This document shows, one piece after another, positions 41,169 through 50,537 of a DNA stretch of 64,000 bases. Under the pieces are notes generated by a model. It did no database searches, was not told the origin of the DNA, and saw nothing but the letters and a program-made list of their open reading frames with translations. Numbering within the stretch: the stretch's first letter is position 1; every line of letters begins with the position of its first letter. Source of the stretch: Undibacterium sp. 5I1 (GTDB taxonomy: Bacteria; Pseudomonadota; Gammaproteobacteria; Burkholderiales; Burkholderiaceae_D); the NCBI RefSeq assembly GCF_034314085.1, contig NZ_JAVIWI010000001.1, positions 682,001 through 746,000 on the forward strand, given 5' to 3'. Position numbers and translations under genes: made by a program.

Positions 41169-41679
41169 GATATTTGATCATCAGTTATCGAAAGTTTCTT
41201 GAATTTCACTCCACATGCCAGAAAAATTTATGCTCCAGCAAGGAGTTAAACATAACGCTCAACAGAGAGTTATCTGTTCGGTATCCAACGTCAACGAACA
41301 TATTTTTCCGTTAGCTAAATATTTTTTGGCCGCACGTGCTAAAGCAGATGAATCGTCAACTACTGTTCTAAGTTATTTGTAGTTAAAAAGAAACTACGAA
41401 AATTCTACCGGGCATATTAACTAAACTTACATTGTGTTTTTAGAAATTCTAAGTCGTTTTTAGGATACTAATTTTGAATCAACGATTTGATGTCAAACAG
41501 CGTCTTGCATTTTTCACTTGTCAACGCTTACAACTCTTATTTAGGTCGGTAGAAGTCCGCGTCGTATCGGGATAGCGAACTTTTTCCAGTATGCTGAAAA
41601 AAAATGAAAAATTTGCCACGCTGATTGACAACCCATGACCGCCTAAATAATCCACGGTCAACCTGTGTTGGCCTGTTGC
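41169..41679. other. Intergenic region
   Basis: About 510 bases with no gene, repeat or RNA recognised. Confidence 0.4.
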
Positions 41680-42828
41680 TTACTTCTCGTCGCGCTTGAG
41701 TGAAGCCATGTCAATTACGTAGCGGAACCGCACATCGCCTTTTTCGACCTTTTTGAAGGCCTCGTTCACATTTTGAATATCGATTATTTCGATATCCGGT
41801 CCTATATCGTGCTCTGCGCAAAAATCGAGCACTTCTTGGGTGTCAACAAGATTAGCGATGAGTGATCCAGCCACGCGCTTGCGATGGAACGCAACGGCCG
41901 AATTATCGACACCAGCCATCGGCTCGAGTGCGCCGACGATGCACAGAGTTCTGTCCCGCTTCAGCAGTTCGATGAAGGGATTAATATCGTGCTTTTCAGG
42001 GATTGTAGAAAGCATGAAGTCAAAACTCGATTTCAGTTTCTCCATCGCAGCCTTATCGCTTTCAATGACACCTTTGACTCCAAGGCGCTTCGCCTCTTCC
42101 AGCTTCTGCTCGGTGGTGGTGAATACAGTAACGTGTGCACCCATCGCCTTGGCAATCTTGATTGCCATGTCGCCAAGGCCGCCAAAGCCAATCACGCCTA
42201 CGCTATCTCCGGCCTTCACTCCCCAATGCTTTAACGGGGAATAGGTGGTGGCACCAGCGCACAAGATCGGAGCGGCTACCTCGGGTTTCAGGTTCTTTGG
42301 AATCTTGAGAGCGAAGTCTTCATTGACGACAATCACATCGGAATAGCCGCCGAAGGTATTGTCCCGCCCGTACATGTTGGCGCCATTTGGCGCCTTGGCT
42401 GCGGGTACCATTGGGCCGTTATAAGTGGAAAGCCAAGAATTCGGGCCTTCGCAATAATTTTGGTCGCCAGACTGGCAAGGATTACAGTGGCGACAGCTCT
42501 CAATCATGCAACCAACACCGACTAAGTCGCCAACTGCGTGACGGGTGCTGCCCGGCCCAACCTTCGAAACCCGACCGACGATCTCGTGACCGGGTACGCA
42601 TGGGTAGACAGTGTTCGACCACTCGTTTTTCACCTGATGAATGTCAGAGTGGCAGACGCCGCAGTAAAGCACCTCTATTTCAATTTCGCTCGCGCCCGCT
42701 TCCGTTCGCTCAAACTCGATGCGCTTCAGTCTGCTGTACGAGTGCTTTGCTGCATAACCCGAGACTTTGATCATGGCTAGTTCAGCGATAACATTTTGTT
42801 GAATCTGTATGTCGGTTTTCATGCTCAT
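41680..42828 (-). CDS. Zinc-dependent NAD(P) alcohol dehydrogenase (YahK/cinnamyl-alcohol type)
   Basis: A 382-residue medium-chain dehydrogenase. Catalytic zinc ligands in CGVCHSDIHQV and GHEIVGRV, structural zinc in CRHCNPCQSGDQNYC, and the Rossmann motif GFGGLGDMAIKIAKAMG. It reduces aldehydes or oxidises alcohols with NADP, as in E. coli YahK. The first 18 residues extend beyond the usual MIKVSGYAA start, so translation may begin at 42,774 instead. It stands alone on its strand. Confidence 0.9.
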   Translation of the reverse strand: MSMKTDIQIQQNVIAELAMIKVSGYAAKHSYSRLKRIEFERTEAGASEIEIEVLYCGVCHSDIHQVKNEWSNTVYPCVPGHEIVGRVSKVGPGSTRHAVGDLVGVGCMIESCRHCNPCQSGDQNYCEGPNSWLSTYNGPMVPAAKAPNGANMYGRDNTFGGYSDVIVVNEDFALKIPKNLKPEVAAPILCAGATTYSPLKHWGVKAGDSVGVIGFGGLGDMAIKIAKAMGAHVTVFTTTEQKLEEAKRLGVKGVIESDKAAMEKLKSSFDFMLSTIPEKHDINPFIELLKRDRTLCIVGALEPMAGVDNSAVAFHRKRVAGSLIANLVDTQEVLDFCAEHDIGPDIEIIDIQNVNEAFKKVEKGDVRFRYVIDMASLKRDEK

Positions 42829-43240
42829 CTTTCAGTCTGTTTTAAGTACCTTAGAATGAACCGCAAATACGCTTATTTTTGTACGTTATAGCTCATATAG
42901 AGAAATAAAAGTGCGCTGTTGGTCTAAGTAGCGAAAATCGATAAATAAATAAGGTAATCCCCCGGCTTTGCCGGGGACTCACCAAGGTTTGAAATATATG
43001 TCGGTCGGTTTGAAACTTCTATTTCTGCCAAAAAAAGGAGTTTCGAATGCAATAGCATCAAAGTTTGAGTGCTACGAGATGTGACTGCAAATATCACATC
43101 GGATTTATTCCTAAGTTCAGGAAAAAGGTAATTTACGGTGCATTGCAAAGAAATCTGGGTGAGTTATTTCATGAGTTGGCGAGGCAAAAAGAATGTAAGA
43201 TGGTGGGAATACCCTGTCAGAAAACGTTCTGAAAAGCGAA
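42829..43240. other. Intergenic region with a GC-rich hairpin
   Basis: About 410 AT-rich bases. At 42,960-42,976 lies CCCCGGCTTTGCCGGGG, a perfect seven-base-pair hairpin, standing out in AT-rich DNA. Similar hairpins occur near ends of some insertion sequences, but no transposase is present. No other feature recognised. Confidence 0.45.
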
Positions 43241-43504
43241 ATGTCGCCGGACGCTGCGAGTTGTTTTCTTAGTTTGATTATCGCGAAATTAAAGGACGAG
43301 CCCAGTTTTATACTTCCGATCATTGATGACTTAATGCATGCTCTTGAATATGTTGCTAAGAATCAGATCTTATTTGATGCTGATCTTAATATATATGGTG
43401 ATTTTTCCGGAAAGCTAAATGAGATATCGCTTTTGATAAAACAAATGCCAGACGCATATTTTTGTCTGGTCATACCAATGCCGCACATTCTTCCTATGGC
43501 ATAA
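43241..43504 (+). CDS. Hypothetical 87-residue protein, doubtful
   Basis: A frame reading SCFLSLIIAKLKDEPSF and then LMHALEYVAKNQILFDADLN looks protein-like in its first 67 residues. The end (QMPDAYFCLVIPMP) comes from DNA that matches the antisense of the ABC ATPase gene 3' end, so the C-terminus is probably a fusion with a gene scrap. No ribosome site is clear. It may be a remnant rather than a working gene. Confidence 0.3.
   Translation: MSPDAASCFLSLIIAKLKDEPSFILPIIDDLMHALEYVAKNQILFDADLNIYGDFSGKLNEISLLIKQMPDAYFCLVIPMPHILPMA
43433..43475 (-). repeat. Short copy of the gtsD (ABC ATPase) 3' end
   Basis: The core 43,442-43,470 matches 44,554-44,582 with one mismatch in 29 bases, with weaker similarity around it. 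In the ATPase frame the minus strand reads PDKNMRLAFVLSKAI against PGKNMRLAFDLSKAI in the intact gene. It is a scrap of a second ATPase gene in the same orientation, 1.1 kb downstream. Confidence 0.72.
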
Positions 43505-43623
43505 AACGGTGTTATGTGGGCATTCCGATAACGCTGTTTTTTACAGGTAATGCAGAGTGGTTTCAAGCTAATTCGGTTTGGCACCTGCTGATACTTATAT
43601 TTTTATGAAATTTGGCATGCGCG

Positions 43624-43980
43624 CTATTGCTTGCATGCCTTCACAATATGTTGCCAGACTTGGTCAGTTGTTTTAGTTAATTTGCTTGCAAATATTTCTG
43701 CCTCAGCAGAGCTTGAGTAACCAAAAAATACTTCTCCTTTTGAACTAACGATCAGTTTTTTTTCAGCATAAACAGCGTTTAACTTTAATCCTTCAAAGAC
43801 AAATGAGATATTGTCTTTCTTATTTTCCACCACTTTATATTGTTCATTGGCAATAATAGTTGACGCTAAACACTCTTCAGTAATAACTATTGGGCTTTCG
43901 CTTTTTGAATATGTTTTAGTGAAAGCACAAGAACCAAGCAAAAGACTGAGTGAGATAATTTGTATAAGATTTTTAAACAC
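43624..43980 (-). CDS. Small putative lipoprotein
   Basis: A 118-residue protein with a type II signal peptide: lipobox LLGSC with Cys at residue 17. The mature part is Lys/Glu-rich (EQYKVVENKKDNISFVFEG, KLIVSSKGEVFFGYSSSAEAE). No family recognised. AT-rich, isolated between two remnants. Confidence 0.6.
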   Translation of the reverse strand: MFKNLIQIISLSLLLGSCAFTKTYSKSESPIVITEECLASTIIANEQYKVVENKKDNISFVFEGLKLNAVYAEKKLIVSSKGEVFFGYSSSAEAEIFASKLTKTTDQVWQHIVKACKQ

Positions 43981-44500
43981 TTCTATTCTCTATTTTTGGG
44001 AATTGATTTCACATATCGTTTTAGCTGTGCGGTGCCCGAACAGAATACACGCAGCGATGTTCGCTAAGAATATCCTATAAAGCCGCAATATTATCGCTAT
44101 CAATTTACTTGTAATATTATCATTTATTGCGTACTACGGGGATGCATACCAACAATCGATCCTAAATTGGTATGTAGAATGTTAAAGTGGTTTTCTGTAA
44201 TGGAATATGAGTTTGTTTTTTACAAACGTGTGGTCCGTTGAATTGAAGTGATCGGCGCTATTCGACTTTCACAGATGCTATAAACGTTTTTCAACGTGCT
44301 CGCCTTAAATCTTTAAAACCTTGGAAGATTTTAGCTTAAAACCTTTACTGCAAATAAGATATACTCCTACCTAGCATAATTTTCTCGCCTCTGTAAATAA
44401 TGGTCAATAGGCTGATATTTTTAATAAATATGGGGAGTATATTTATTTGTAATGTGCGGAGATGGCTAGTACATGTTTAAGCCATCATTGTTTAAGTCCT
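43981..44500. other. Intergenic region downstream of the ABC importer operon
   Basis: About 520 AT-rich bases holding repeat copy C 59 bases beyond the ATPase stop. No terminator hairpin of the usual kind is seen for the operon, so the repeat may serve as one. Confidence 0.45.
44358..44442 (-). repeat. Intergenic ATATACTCC element, copy C
   Basis: Read on the minus strand it begins ATATACTCCCCATATTTATT, has an AT-rich middle, and ends AATTATGCTAGGTAGGAGTATAT. The inverted ends ATATACTCC / GGAGTATAT are perfect over nine bases. It lies just downstream of the ATPase gene. Confidence 0.82.
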
Positions 44501-45637
44501 TCAACCGATGCGCAGTTCTGTCTTCGGATCAAACAAAATAGCCTTTGACAAATCAAATGCCAGACGCATATTTTTGCCTGGTAAAGCCATCGCGCGCGGA
44601 TGAGTGCGGCAGGTGATACGACTTTGGTTAAACCAGATAAATGCTAAGGTGTCAGGGCCAGTTGGCTCGGTTAGTTCGACTTTGCAGTCGACTTCTGTAG
44701 GGCGATAATCTTCTTCACTTTCTGAGCGGCGGGCGCTGATAGTGTCGGTCACATGTTCAGGTCGTATGCCGAGTATGATCTCGCGCTCCGCCCATTGCCC
44801 TGCTTTGAGTTGTTCTGCAAAAGAGGTCGGTAGAGGCAACAAACTCGTCTGACCTGCATGCTCTAGAGTAAATGCCAGTCCATTAGCATGCGGAACTAAT
44901 TTGCCTTTTAAGAAGTTCATTGAAGGTGAGCCAATAAATCCTGCGACAAACAAATTATTAGGTTGATCGTAAATATCTTGCGGACTACCGAATTGCTGTA
45001 CCACGCCATCTTTCATCACGGCGATTTTGTCGCCCAGCGTCATCGCCTCAATCTGATCATGGGTAACATAGACGATCGTCGTGCCTAGTCGTTGGTGCAT
45101 CAACTTAATTTCAGCGCGCATTTCTACCCGCAGTTTTGCATCCAGATTAGAGAGCGGCTCGTCAAATAAAAACAGCGTTGGATCGCGGGCAATAGCACGA
45201 CCCATGGCGACCCGTTGACGTTGTCCACCGGACAGCAAGGCTGGTTTACGATCTAGCAAGTGGGTGATTTGTAAAGTCTCGGCAACCCGCTCTACGATCT
45301 TTTTTTGTTCGTCTTTAGGTACTTTGCGTATGCCTAATCCAAACGAGATATTTTCTCTGACGGTCATGGTTGGATACAGTGCGTACGACTGAAATACCAT
45401 AGCGATATCACGCGATTTGGCAGGAACATCGTTGATGCAGCGATCACCGATATAAATCTCGCCATCAGAAATAGGCTCTAAGCCGGCGATCATATTCAGT
45501 AAGGTGGATTTGCCACAACCAGAGCCACCGACTAGGATTAAAAACTCGCCATCTTGAATCTCAAGATTGATGCCCTTTAATATCTCCGCGCCGTTGGGAT
45601 AGACCTTGCGTACATTGCGTATGGATAAACTTGCCAT
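44501..45637 (-). CDS. gtsD: Sugar ABC transporter ATP-binding protein (MalK/UgpC type)
   Basis: A 378-residue ATPase. Walker A GGSGCGKSTLLN (~residue 37), signature LSGGQRQRVAMGRA, Walker B LFLFDEPLSNLD, switch VYVTHDQ, and a C-terminal TOBE/OB regulatory domain (IILGIRPEHVTD). It powers the importer formed with the two permeases upstream. It is the last gene of the gtsABCD-like operon, 85 bases after the second permease. A scrap of a second copy of its 3' end lies at 43.44 kb. Confidence 0.94.
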   Translation of the reverse strand: MASLSIRNVRKVYPNGAEILKGINLEIQDGEFLILVGGSGCGKSTLLNMIAGLEPISDGEIYIGDRCINDVPAKSRDIAMVFQSYALYPTMTVRENISFGLGIRKVPKDEQKKIVERVAETLQITHLLDRKPALLSGGQRQRVAMGRAIARDPTLFLFDEPLSNLDAKLRVEMRAEIKLMHQRLGTTIVYVTHDQIEAMTLGDKIAVMKDGVVQQFGSPQDIYDQPNNLFVAGFIGSPSMNFLKGKLVPHANGLAFTLEHAGQTSLLPLPTSFAEQLKAGQWAEREIILGIRPEHVTDTISARRSESEEDYRPTEVDCKVELTEPTGPDTLAFIWFNQSRITCRTHPRAMALPGKNMRLAFDLSKAILFDPKTELRIG

Positions 45638-45722
45638 GGTTGTTTCGTTTCTTCTGAATAGATTAAATACGATTACTTTAATGTGATTGTGACCTTGTCC
45701 AACCGGTCGTCGTTATCAGGAA

Positions 45723-46622
45723 TCAGCCTTTGACCGCGCCGGCAGTCAGCCCCCGGACGAAATATTTTCCTGCGATCAGATACAGCCCCAATGTCGGTAG
45801 TGCTGCGATAATCGCCGCTGCCATATTGACGTTATATTCCGTCACACCTGTCGAAGTATTGACCAGATTGTTTAGGGCAACGGTGACTGGTTGCGCATCA
45901 GAGCCGCCGAACACCACGCCAAATAAGAAGTCATTCCAGATCTGCGTAAACTGCCAGATAAAGCACACCATAAAAATTGGCAAGGACAAGGGGAAAATAA
46001 TCCGGCGATAAATAGTCAAGAATCCTGCACCGTCGATGCGGGCAGCTTTGACCAATTCTTCTGGCACCGATACATAATAATTACGGAAAAACAGCGTTGT
46101 AAATGCCATGCCATAAATCACATGCACTAATATCAAACCCGCTGTTGTGTTGGCCAGATGCATCAGACCCAGCAAGCGCGCCATCGGTAATATCACGACC
46201 TGAAATGGGATAAAGCAACCGACCATCAAGCCCGTAAATAAAATTTCTGATCCGCGAAAGCGCCAGTGCGCTAGTACATACCCGTTCAGTGAACCGATCA
46301 GGGTGGAGATCAAGACTGCCGGTATCACCATTTTGACGGAGTTCCAAAAATACGGTGCCAGTCCATCACATTGCACACCAGTGCAGGCGGAGCCCCAAGC
46401 CTTTGCCCAGGCGGCAGTATTTGGATGCAAAGGAAAATCGAGTAAATTTCCACTCCGGATTTCATCTAGTGATTTGACTGACGTGGTGAGCATCACATAC
46501 AAGGGTGCCAGGTAATACAGTGCACATAAAAATAAGAGCACGTAGATCAAGACACGACCGATATTTAGCCGCGAGCGATTGGGATTATTTGCTGCAGATG
46601 ACTTAAAGGAATTAGCGACCAT
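45723..46622 (-). CDS. gtsC: Sugar ABC transporter permease (MalG type)
   Basis: A 299-residue inner-membrane protein started at the ATG at 46,622, chosen because a strong AAAGGAGG lies 8 bases ahead; the longer frame to 46,643 lacks one. Six membrane helices; the cytoplasmic EAA loop that contacts the ATPase is RIDGAGFLTIYRRIIFPLS. It overlaps the end of the first permease gene by 11 bases. Best match in memory is the glucose/mannose GtsC of pseudomonads. Confidence 0.92.
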   Translation of the reverse strand: MVANSFKSSAANNPNRSRLNIGRVLIYVLLFLCALYYLAPLYVMLTTSVKSLDEIRSGNLLDFPLHPNTAAWAKAWGSACTGVQCDGLAPYFWNSVKMVIPAVLISTLIGSLNGYVLAHWRFRGSEILFTGLMVGCFIPFQVVILPMARLLGLMHLANTTAGLILVHVIYGMAFTTLFFRNYYVSVPEELVKAARIDGAGFLTIYRRIIFPLSLPIFMVCFIWQFTQIWNDFLFGVVFGGSDAQPVTVALNNLVNTSTGVTEYNVNMAAAIIAALPTLGLYLIAGKYFVRGLTAGAVKG

Positions 46623-47568
46623 GGCGTGCCTCCTTTGCTTCAAGATAAATCAGGGGCACCAAGACTGCCAGTACCGTCATTAGCATCATCATCGCGGATG
46701 CAGCACCCAAACCGAGCTGACCACGGGTAAAAGAAAACTGGTACATAAAAATCGCAGGTACGTCGGAAGAGGTGCCGGGACCGCCAGCCGTCAGCGCCAT
46801 GACCAGATCAAAACTCTTGATGGCAATATGCGATAACACTAGCAACACACTAAAGAACACGGGACGCAAAGAGGGGATGACGATACGCCGATAAATCGTC
46901 GGCAGGCTGGCGCCATCCACCATCGCCGCCTTCATGATGCTGTCATCAATCCCGCGCAATCCCGCTAAAAACAATGCCATCACAAATCCTGAGGATTGCC
47001 AGACGCCTGCGATGACGACGGTATAAATTGCCATATCAGAATCGACTAGCCAGTCCATAGAGAAGTTGGCAAAGCCCCAGTCATGCATCATTTTTTCTAA
47101 ACCCAGACCTGGGTTTAGTATCCATTTCCATGCAGCACCCGTGACGATGAACGATAGTGCCATCGGATATAAATAGATTGCTCGCAACGCACCTTCTGCA
47201 CGGATACGCTGATCTAAAAAAATCGCCAGCAAGAGTCCGACAACCAGACAAATCAAAATAAATAGTCCACCGAAAATGCCTAAGTTAGTGGCAGAAACCC
47301 ACCAGCGGTCAATTTCAAACAAGGCGCTATATTGCGAAAATCCTGAGAAGGTGTAATTCGGCATCAAGCGTGATTCGGTCAAAGACAGATACGCTGTCAG
47401 GCCGATAAAACCGTAGACGAAGATGAGGGAGGTCAACACCGTCGGTGATAACACGATGCGCGGTAGCCAGATATCGGCAAAACTGGCGAGTCTTTGGGCG
47501 ACCTTGGGGCGCTGAGCGTGATCGTCAGCCTGACTGCGGCCCGATATTGCTGTGGGGGTAACTGACAT
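46612..47568 (-). CDS. gtsB: Sugar ABC transporter permease (MalF type)
   Basis: A 318-residue inner-membrane protein started at the ATG at 47,568 (GGAG eight bases ahead); the open frame runs further to 47,604. Six helices, with the EAA loop MVDGASLPTIYRRIVIPSLR. It forms the translocation pore with the second permease. A 281-base gap separates it from the binding-protein gene, and repeat copy D sits in that gap 43 bases ahead of the start. Confidence 0.92.
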   Translation of the reverse strand: MSVTPTAISGRSQADDHAQRPKVAQRLASFADIWLPRIVLSPTVLTSLIFVYGFIGLTAYLSLTESRLMPNYTFSGFSQYSALFEIDRWWVSATNLGIFGGLFILICLVVGLLLAIFLDQRIRAEGALRAIYLYPMALSFIVTGAAWKWILNPGLGLEKMMHDWGFANFSMDWLVDSDMAIYTVVIAGVWQSSGFVMALFLAGLRGIDDSIMKAAMVDGASLPTIYRRIVIPSLRPVFFSVLLVLSHIAIKSFDLVMALTAGGPGTSSDVPAIFMYQFSFTRGQLGLGAASAMMMLMTVLAVLVPLIYLEAKEARHGR

Positions 47569-47610
47569 CAAGAATCTCCAGAGCGACATCAATGATCGCT
47601 CCAATTACTT

Positions 47611-47686
47611 ATAGGGAGTATATTTTATTGTCCATATAATCATTGGACACTAAGGCATTTTTAGTAAAAATAAGGGGGAGTATATG
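47611..47686 (-). repeat. Intergenic ATATACTCC element, copy D, with a flipped right end
   Basis: On the minus strand it starts ATATACTCCCCCTTATTTTTA and contains TGTCCA...TGGACA, a six-base-pair hairpin. Its far end reads ATACTCCCTAT where other copies have ATAGGGAGTAT, so the last ~11 bases are inverted relative to the family. It lies between the binding-protein and permease genes of one operon. Confidence 0.8.
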
Positions 47687-47849
47687 AAAATAAGCAAAAT
47701 TCGACACTATTTTCATCACTGCCCGTCATACGCACCAGCGAGTTGTTGTCTCATCCAGTGCGTATGACGTTTGCCGCCTTGTGTTACAGCGTACTTCCAG
47801 CTTATTTGCAGCTTACTTCTGTATCACGTCGCTATTACTGCAGCTTACT

Positions 47850-49100
47850 TTACTTCGCTTTGGCCGCTTTTGCTAATGCTTGTACTGCGGCTTGCGAGGT
47901 CATCGTGGAGTTCATAAACTTCGCAATCACGTCCTGAATCGCACCGGCTTTAGCGGAGTCGATTGCCATGCCATGGGCAAAGCTAGGGACTAAACCGCCG
48001 CTCTTACTCGTAGCATCCATATCGTCCATTGATTTGATAGCGCAGCTATCAAACTTAGCGCGTGAGACACCGGCACGGGCAGGGATAGAGCCTTTGTTCA
48101 GATTAAAGACTTCCTGAAATTCCGGACTCATCACCGCGCTTGCCAAGACCAATTGGGCCTTTTGCTGATCAGCATCTTTAACTTTAAACATCGTCAGAGA
48201 GTCGATATTAAAGGTGAATGCTTTCTCGGTACCTGGCGCAGTCAGACACAAGAAGTCTTTGCCAGCGACTTTACCTGCGGCGGTAAATTCGCCTTTCGCC
48301 CAGTCACCCATAAATTGCATACCAGCCTTGCCGTTGATGACCATGGCAGTTGCCAGGTTCCAGTCACGGCCAGCGGCATCTTTATCGATGTAGGTTTTGA
48401 TCTTTGCTAAGGTATCAAAGGTTTTGATCATGGTGGGACCAGTCAGGCTTGCCGGGTCCAGTTGTACGATTGCTTTTTTATAGAAATCGGGACCGCCGAC
48501 GCCGAGTGCGACGGATTCAAACACCGTCGCGTCTTGCCATGGTTGACCACCGTGTGCGACTGCGATCAAACCGGCTTTTTTGATTTTGTCAGCGGCATCA
48601 AAAAACTCGTCCCAATTGGTCGGCGCTTTAGCGCCCGCTTTTTTTAAGACGTCTGGATTGACCCATAACCAGTTGACGCGATGCACATTGACCGGTGCGG
48701 CAACATAGTGTCCTTGATACTTCATGATATTGGAGACGACTTTTGGCAAGCTGGCATCCCATTTGCCTTCGGTCGCCGCAGCATCGATATTCGCTAACAC
48801 GCCTTCTTTACCCCATTCTTGAATCGACGGGCCTTTGATCTGTGCTGCAGTCGGTGCGCTACCAGAAATGACGCGTGCTTTTAACGCCGTCATAGCATTT
48901 TCACCACCGCCACCAGCTACGGCGAAATCTTTCCAGACGATGCCCTTGGCTTCCATCATTTTTTTCAATTCAGCGACGGATTTGGCTTCGCCACCGGAAG
49001 TCCAATAATGTAAGACTTCGACTTCTGCTGCCTGAACTTGCGCGCCAGCGATCAACGCTGTGGCTGCAATAGTTGCCTGAACGATTTGTTTCAATTTCAT
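47850..49100 (-). CDS. gtsA: Glucose/mannose-type ABC transporter substrate-binding protein
   Basis: A 416-residue periplasmic protein with a signal peptide (ATIAATALIAGAQVQAA). Mature start EVEVLHYWTSGGEAKSVAEL and then VAGGGGENAMTALKARVISG and QIKGPSIQEWGKEG follow the pattern of pseudomonad glucose-binding GtsA/GltB. C-terminal SFAHGMAIDSAKAG and QDVIAKFMNS are also typical. It is first in the importer operon; a paralogue is encoded divergently at 51.1 kb. Glucose as ligand is inferred, not proved. Confidence 0.92.
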   Translation of the reverse strand: MKLKQIVQATIAATALIAGAQVQAAEVEVLHYWTSGGEAKSVAELKKMMEAKGIVWKDFAVAGGGGENAMTALKARVISGSAPTAAQIKGPSIQEWGKEGVLANIDAAATEGKWDASLPKVVSNIMKYQGHYVAAPVNVHRVNWLWVNPDVLKKAGAKAPTNWDEFFDAADKIKKAGLIAVAHGGQPWQDATVFESVALGVGGPDFYKKAIVQLDPASLTGPTMIKTFDTLAKIKTYIDKDAAGRDWNLATAMVINGKAGMQFMGDWAKGEFTAAGKVAGKDFLCLTAPGTEKAFTFNIDSLTMFKVKDADQQKAQLVLASAVMSPEFQEVFNLNKGSIPARAGVSRAKFDSCAIKSMDDMDATSKSGGLVPSFAHGMAIDSAKAGAIQDVIAKFMNSTMTSQAAVQALAKAAKAK

Positions 49101-49277
49101 GATTGTCTACTCCAATATGTTTGGGGAATGTTTTTAAATGATTTTATTTTGCTGTCGCCAGATGTGTTGATATTTTTTTGTTCAGACACATCTGGGCAGT
49201 CGGTAAAATTGACTAAAAATGAGCTAAGTCATAAAGATCAAATTTAAAAGCGAGCGTAAAAGTGACCGATGAGCGAA

Positions 49278-50537
49278 TCAGAACCAGGTTTCTAACTGGA
49301 TACCAACTGAGGTGCCGCTGGTATTGTTGCCATATACCGGACCAGAGTTATTGCTAGCGTTGACAGCGGCGGTTGCTGCATCATTCCATTTGCCATAGGT
49401 GACAAAGGCGCGTAGTTCCGGACGCGACCAGTAGCCTTCGCCCATAGACAGCGTCGGTGCGAAGGTGATTTTGGTCAAGCGTAATGCATCGCCACCATTT
49501 GGTTGTGTTACGCGGCTCGTACCGACTTCTGCTTGTAACTTAAAGTTTTTTGTTAAAGCGTATACCGGTCTTGCACCTAGTGTCGTCCAGGTGGAGGAAC
49601 CCAGTGCATCCGACTTATCACGCTGCATCAGCGCGATAAATTCAGTACTGAATTGTGCTGTTGGCTGGATGACCAAATTATCAAATACACGCAAACGAGT
49701 GACATCAGAGCCTAATGTTGTGCTGCCGGAGCTACCGATCCGGTCGCAACATGGTCCGCCAATACCAGTTCCTGGACCAACACCGTATTGGATACCAACA
49801 GTATTTGCGCCGCCGAGTACTTTATCTTGCTTGTGGAAGATCGAGAACTGCCAACCGTTATGACGGTTTTGTCCTTGAGCACTGATGAGCGACATTGCCA
49901 TATCGATGGTGCCGTTTTCGTTGACCGGCACACCTTCATAAATAAAGTTCTGGCGCACCGCCGCTGGGGTGTTGAGCACTTTGCCTGTCGTTGCATCAAT
50001 ATCATTCGTGTCATTGTCTTTGAACACGGCATAACCGAACTTGCCCGGACCAAAGCCGCCAACTTTATCAAAGCCACCGCCCGTGCCGTTCAAATTGATG
50101 TATTGCAGATCCAGCATATGGATATCTGGACGGAAGTAGTAACGCTTACCAATCCATGCAGTACCGCCGTTTAAGAAGTCGAGCCCTTTTGCTTCAACAT
50201 AGGCTTTGGCAATTTCTGGTTTGGCATTGCCAAAATCAGAGCCATTTTTGTAAGCGTCGATCCACAAAGTACCGACCCAGCTCACGCCGTTTTCTGATTT
50301 TGCCAGTTCCTTTGTATAACCACCTTCAAAATAGCTATCGCACTCATTGCCGAGACGATACTTCATGGTGTTGCCACCTAAGTCGTAGCAGCTTTGTGGA
50401 CCTTTTTCGGAGCTAGATCCCACGCCAGCGCGCAAGTAACCATGGAATTCACCTTCAGCATCGCTGGCATGTGCTACACCAGCAGTAAAGGCAAGTGAAA
50501 GGGCGAGCTGTAACGCTCTGAATGCAGTTTTACTCAT
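49278..50537 (-). CDS. LamB/maltoporin-type carbohydrate porin
   Basis: A 419-residue outer-membrane protein. Signal peptide ALQLALSLAFTAGVAHA; mature GEFHGYLRAGVGSSSEKG and YRLGNECDSYFEGGYTKEL, and WIGKRYYFRPDIHMLDLQYINLNGTGG are diagnostic of the LamB family; the last strand ends SVGIQLETWF. Cysteine pairs resemble those of LamB loop regions. It lies upstream of gtsA on the same strand and would let the sugar cross the outer membrane for the importer. Confidence 0.92.
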   Translation of the reverse strand: MSKTAFRALQLALSLAFTAGVAHASDAEGEFHGYLRAGVGSSSEKGPQSCYDLGGNTMKYRLGNECDSYFEGGYTKELAKSENGVSWVGTLWIDAYKNGSDFGNAKPEIAKAYVEAKGLDFLNGGTAWIGKRYYFRPDIHMLDLQYINLNGTGGGFDKVGGFGPGKFGYAVFKDNDTNDIDATTGKVLNTPAAVRQNFIYEGVPVNENGTIDMAMSLISAQGQNRHNGWQFSIFHKQDKVLGGANTVGIQYGVGPGTGIGGPCCDRIGSSGSTTLGSDVTRLRVFDNLVIQPTAQFSTEFIALMQRDKSDALGSSTWTTLGARPVYALTKNFKLQAEVGTSRVTQPNGGDALRLTKITFAPTLSMGEGYWSRPELRAFVTYGKWNDAATAAVNASNNSGPVYGNNTSGTSVGIQLETWF

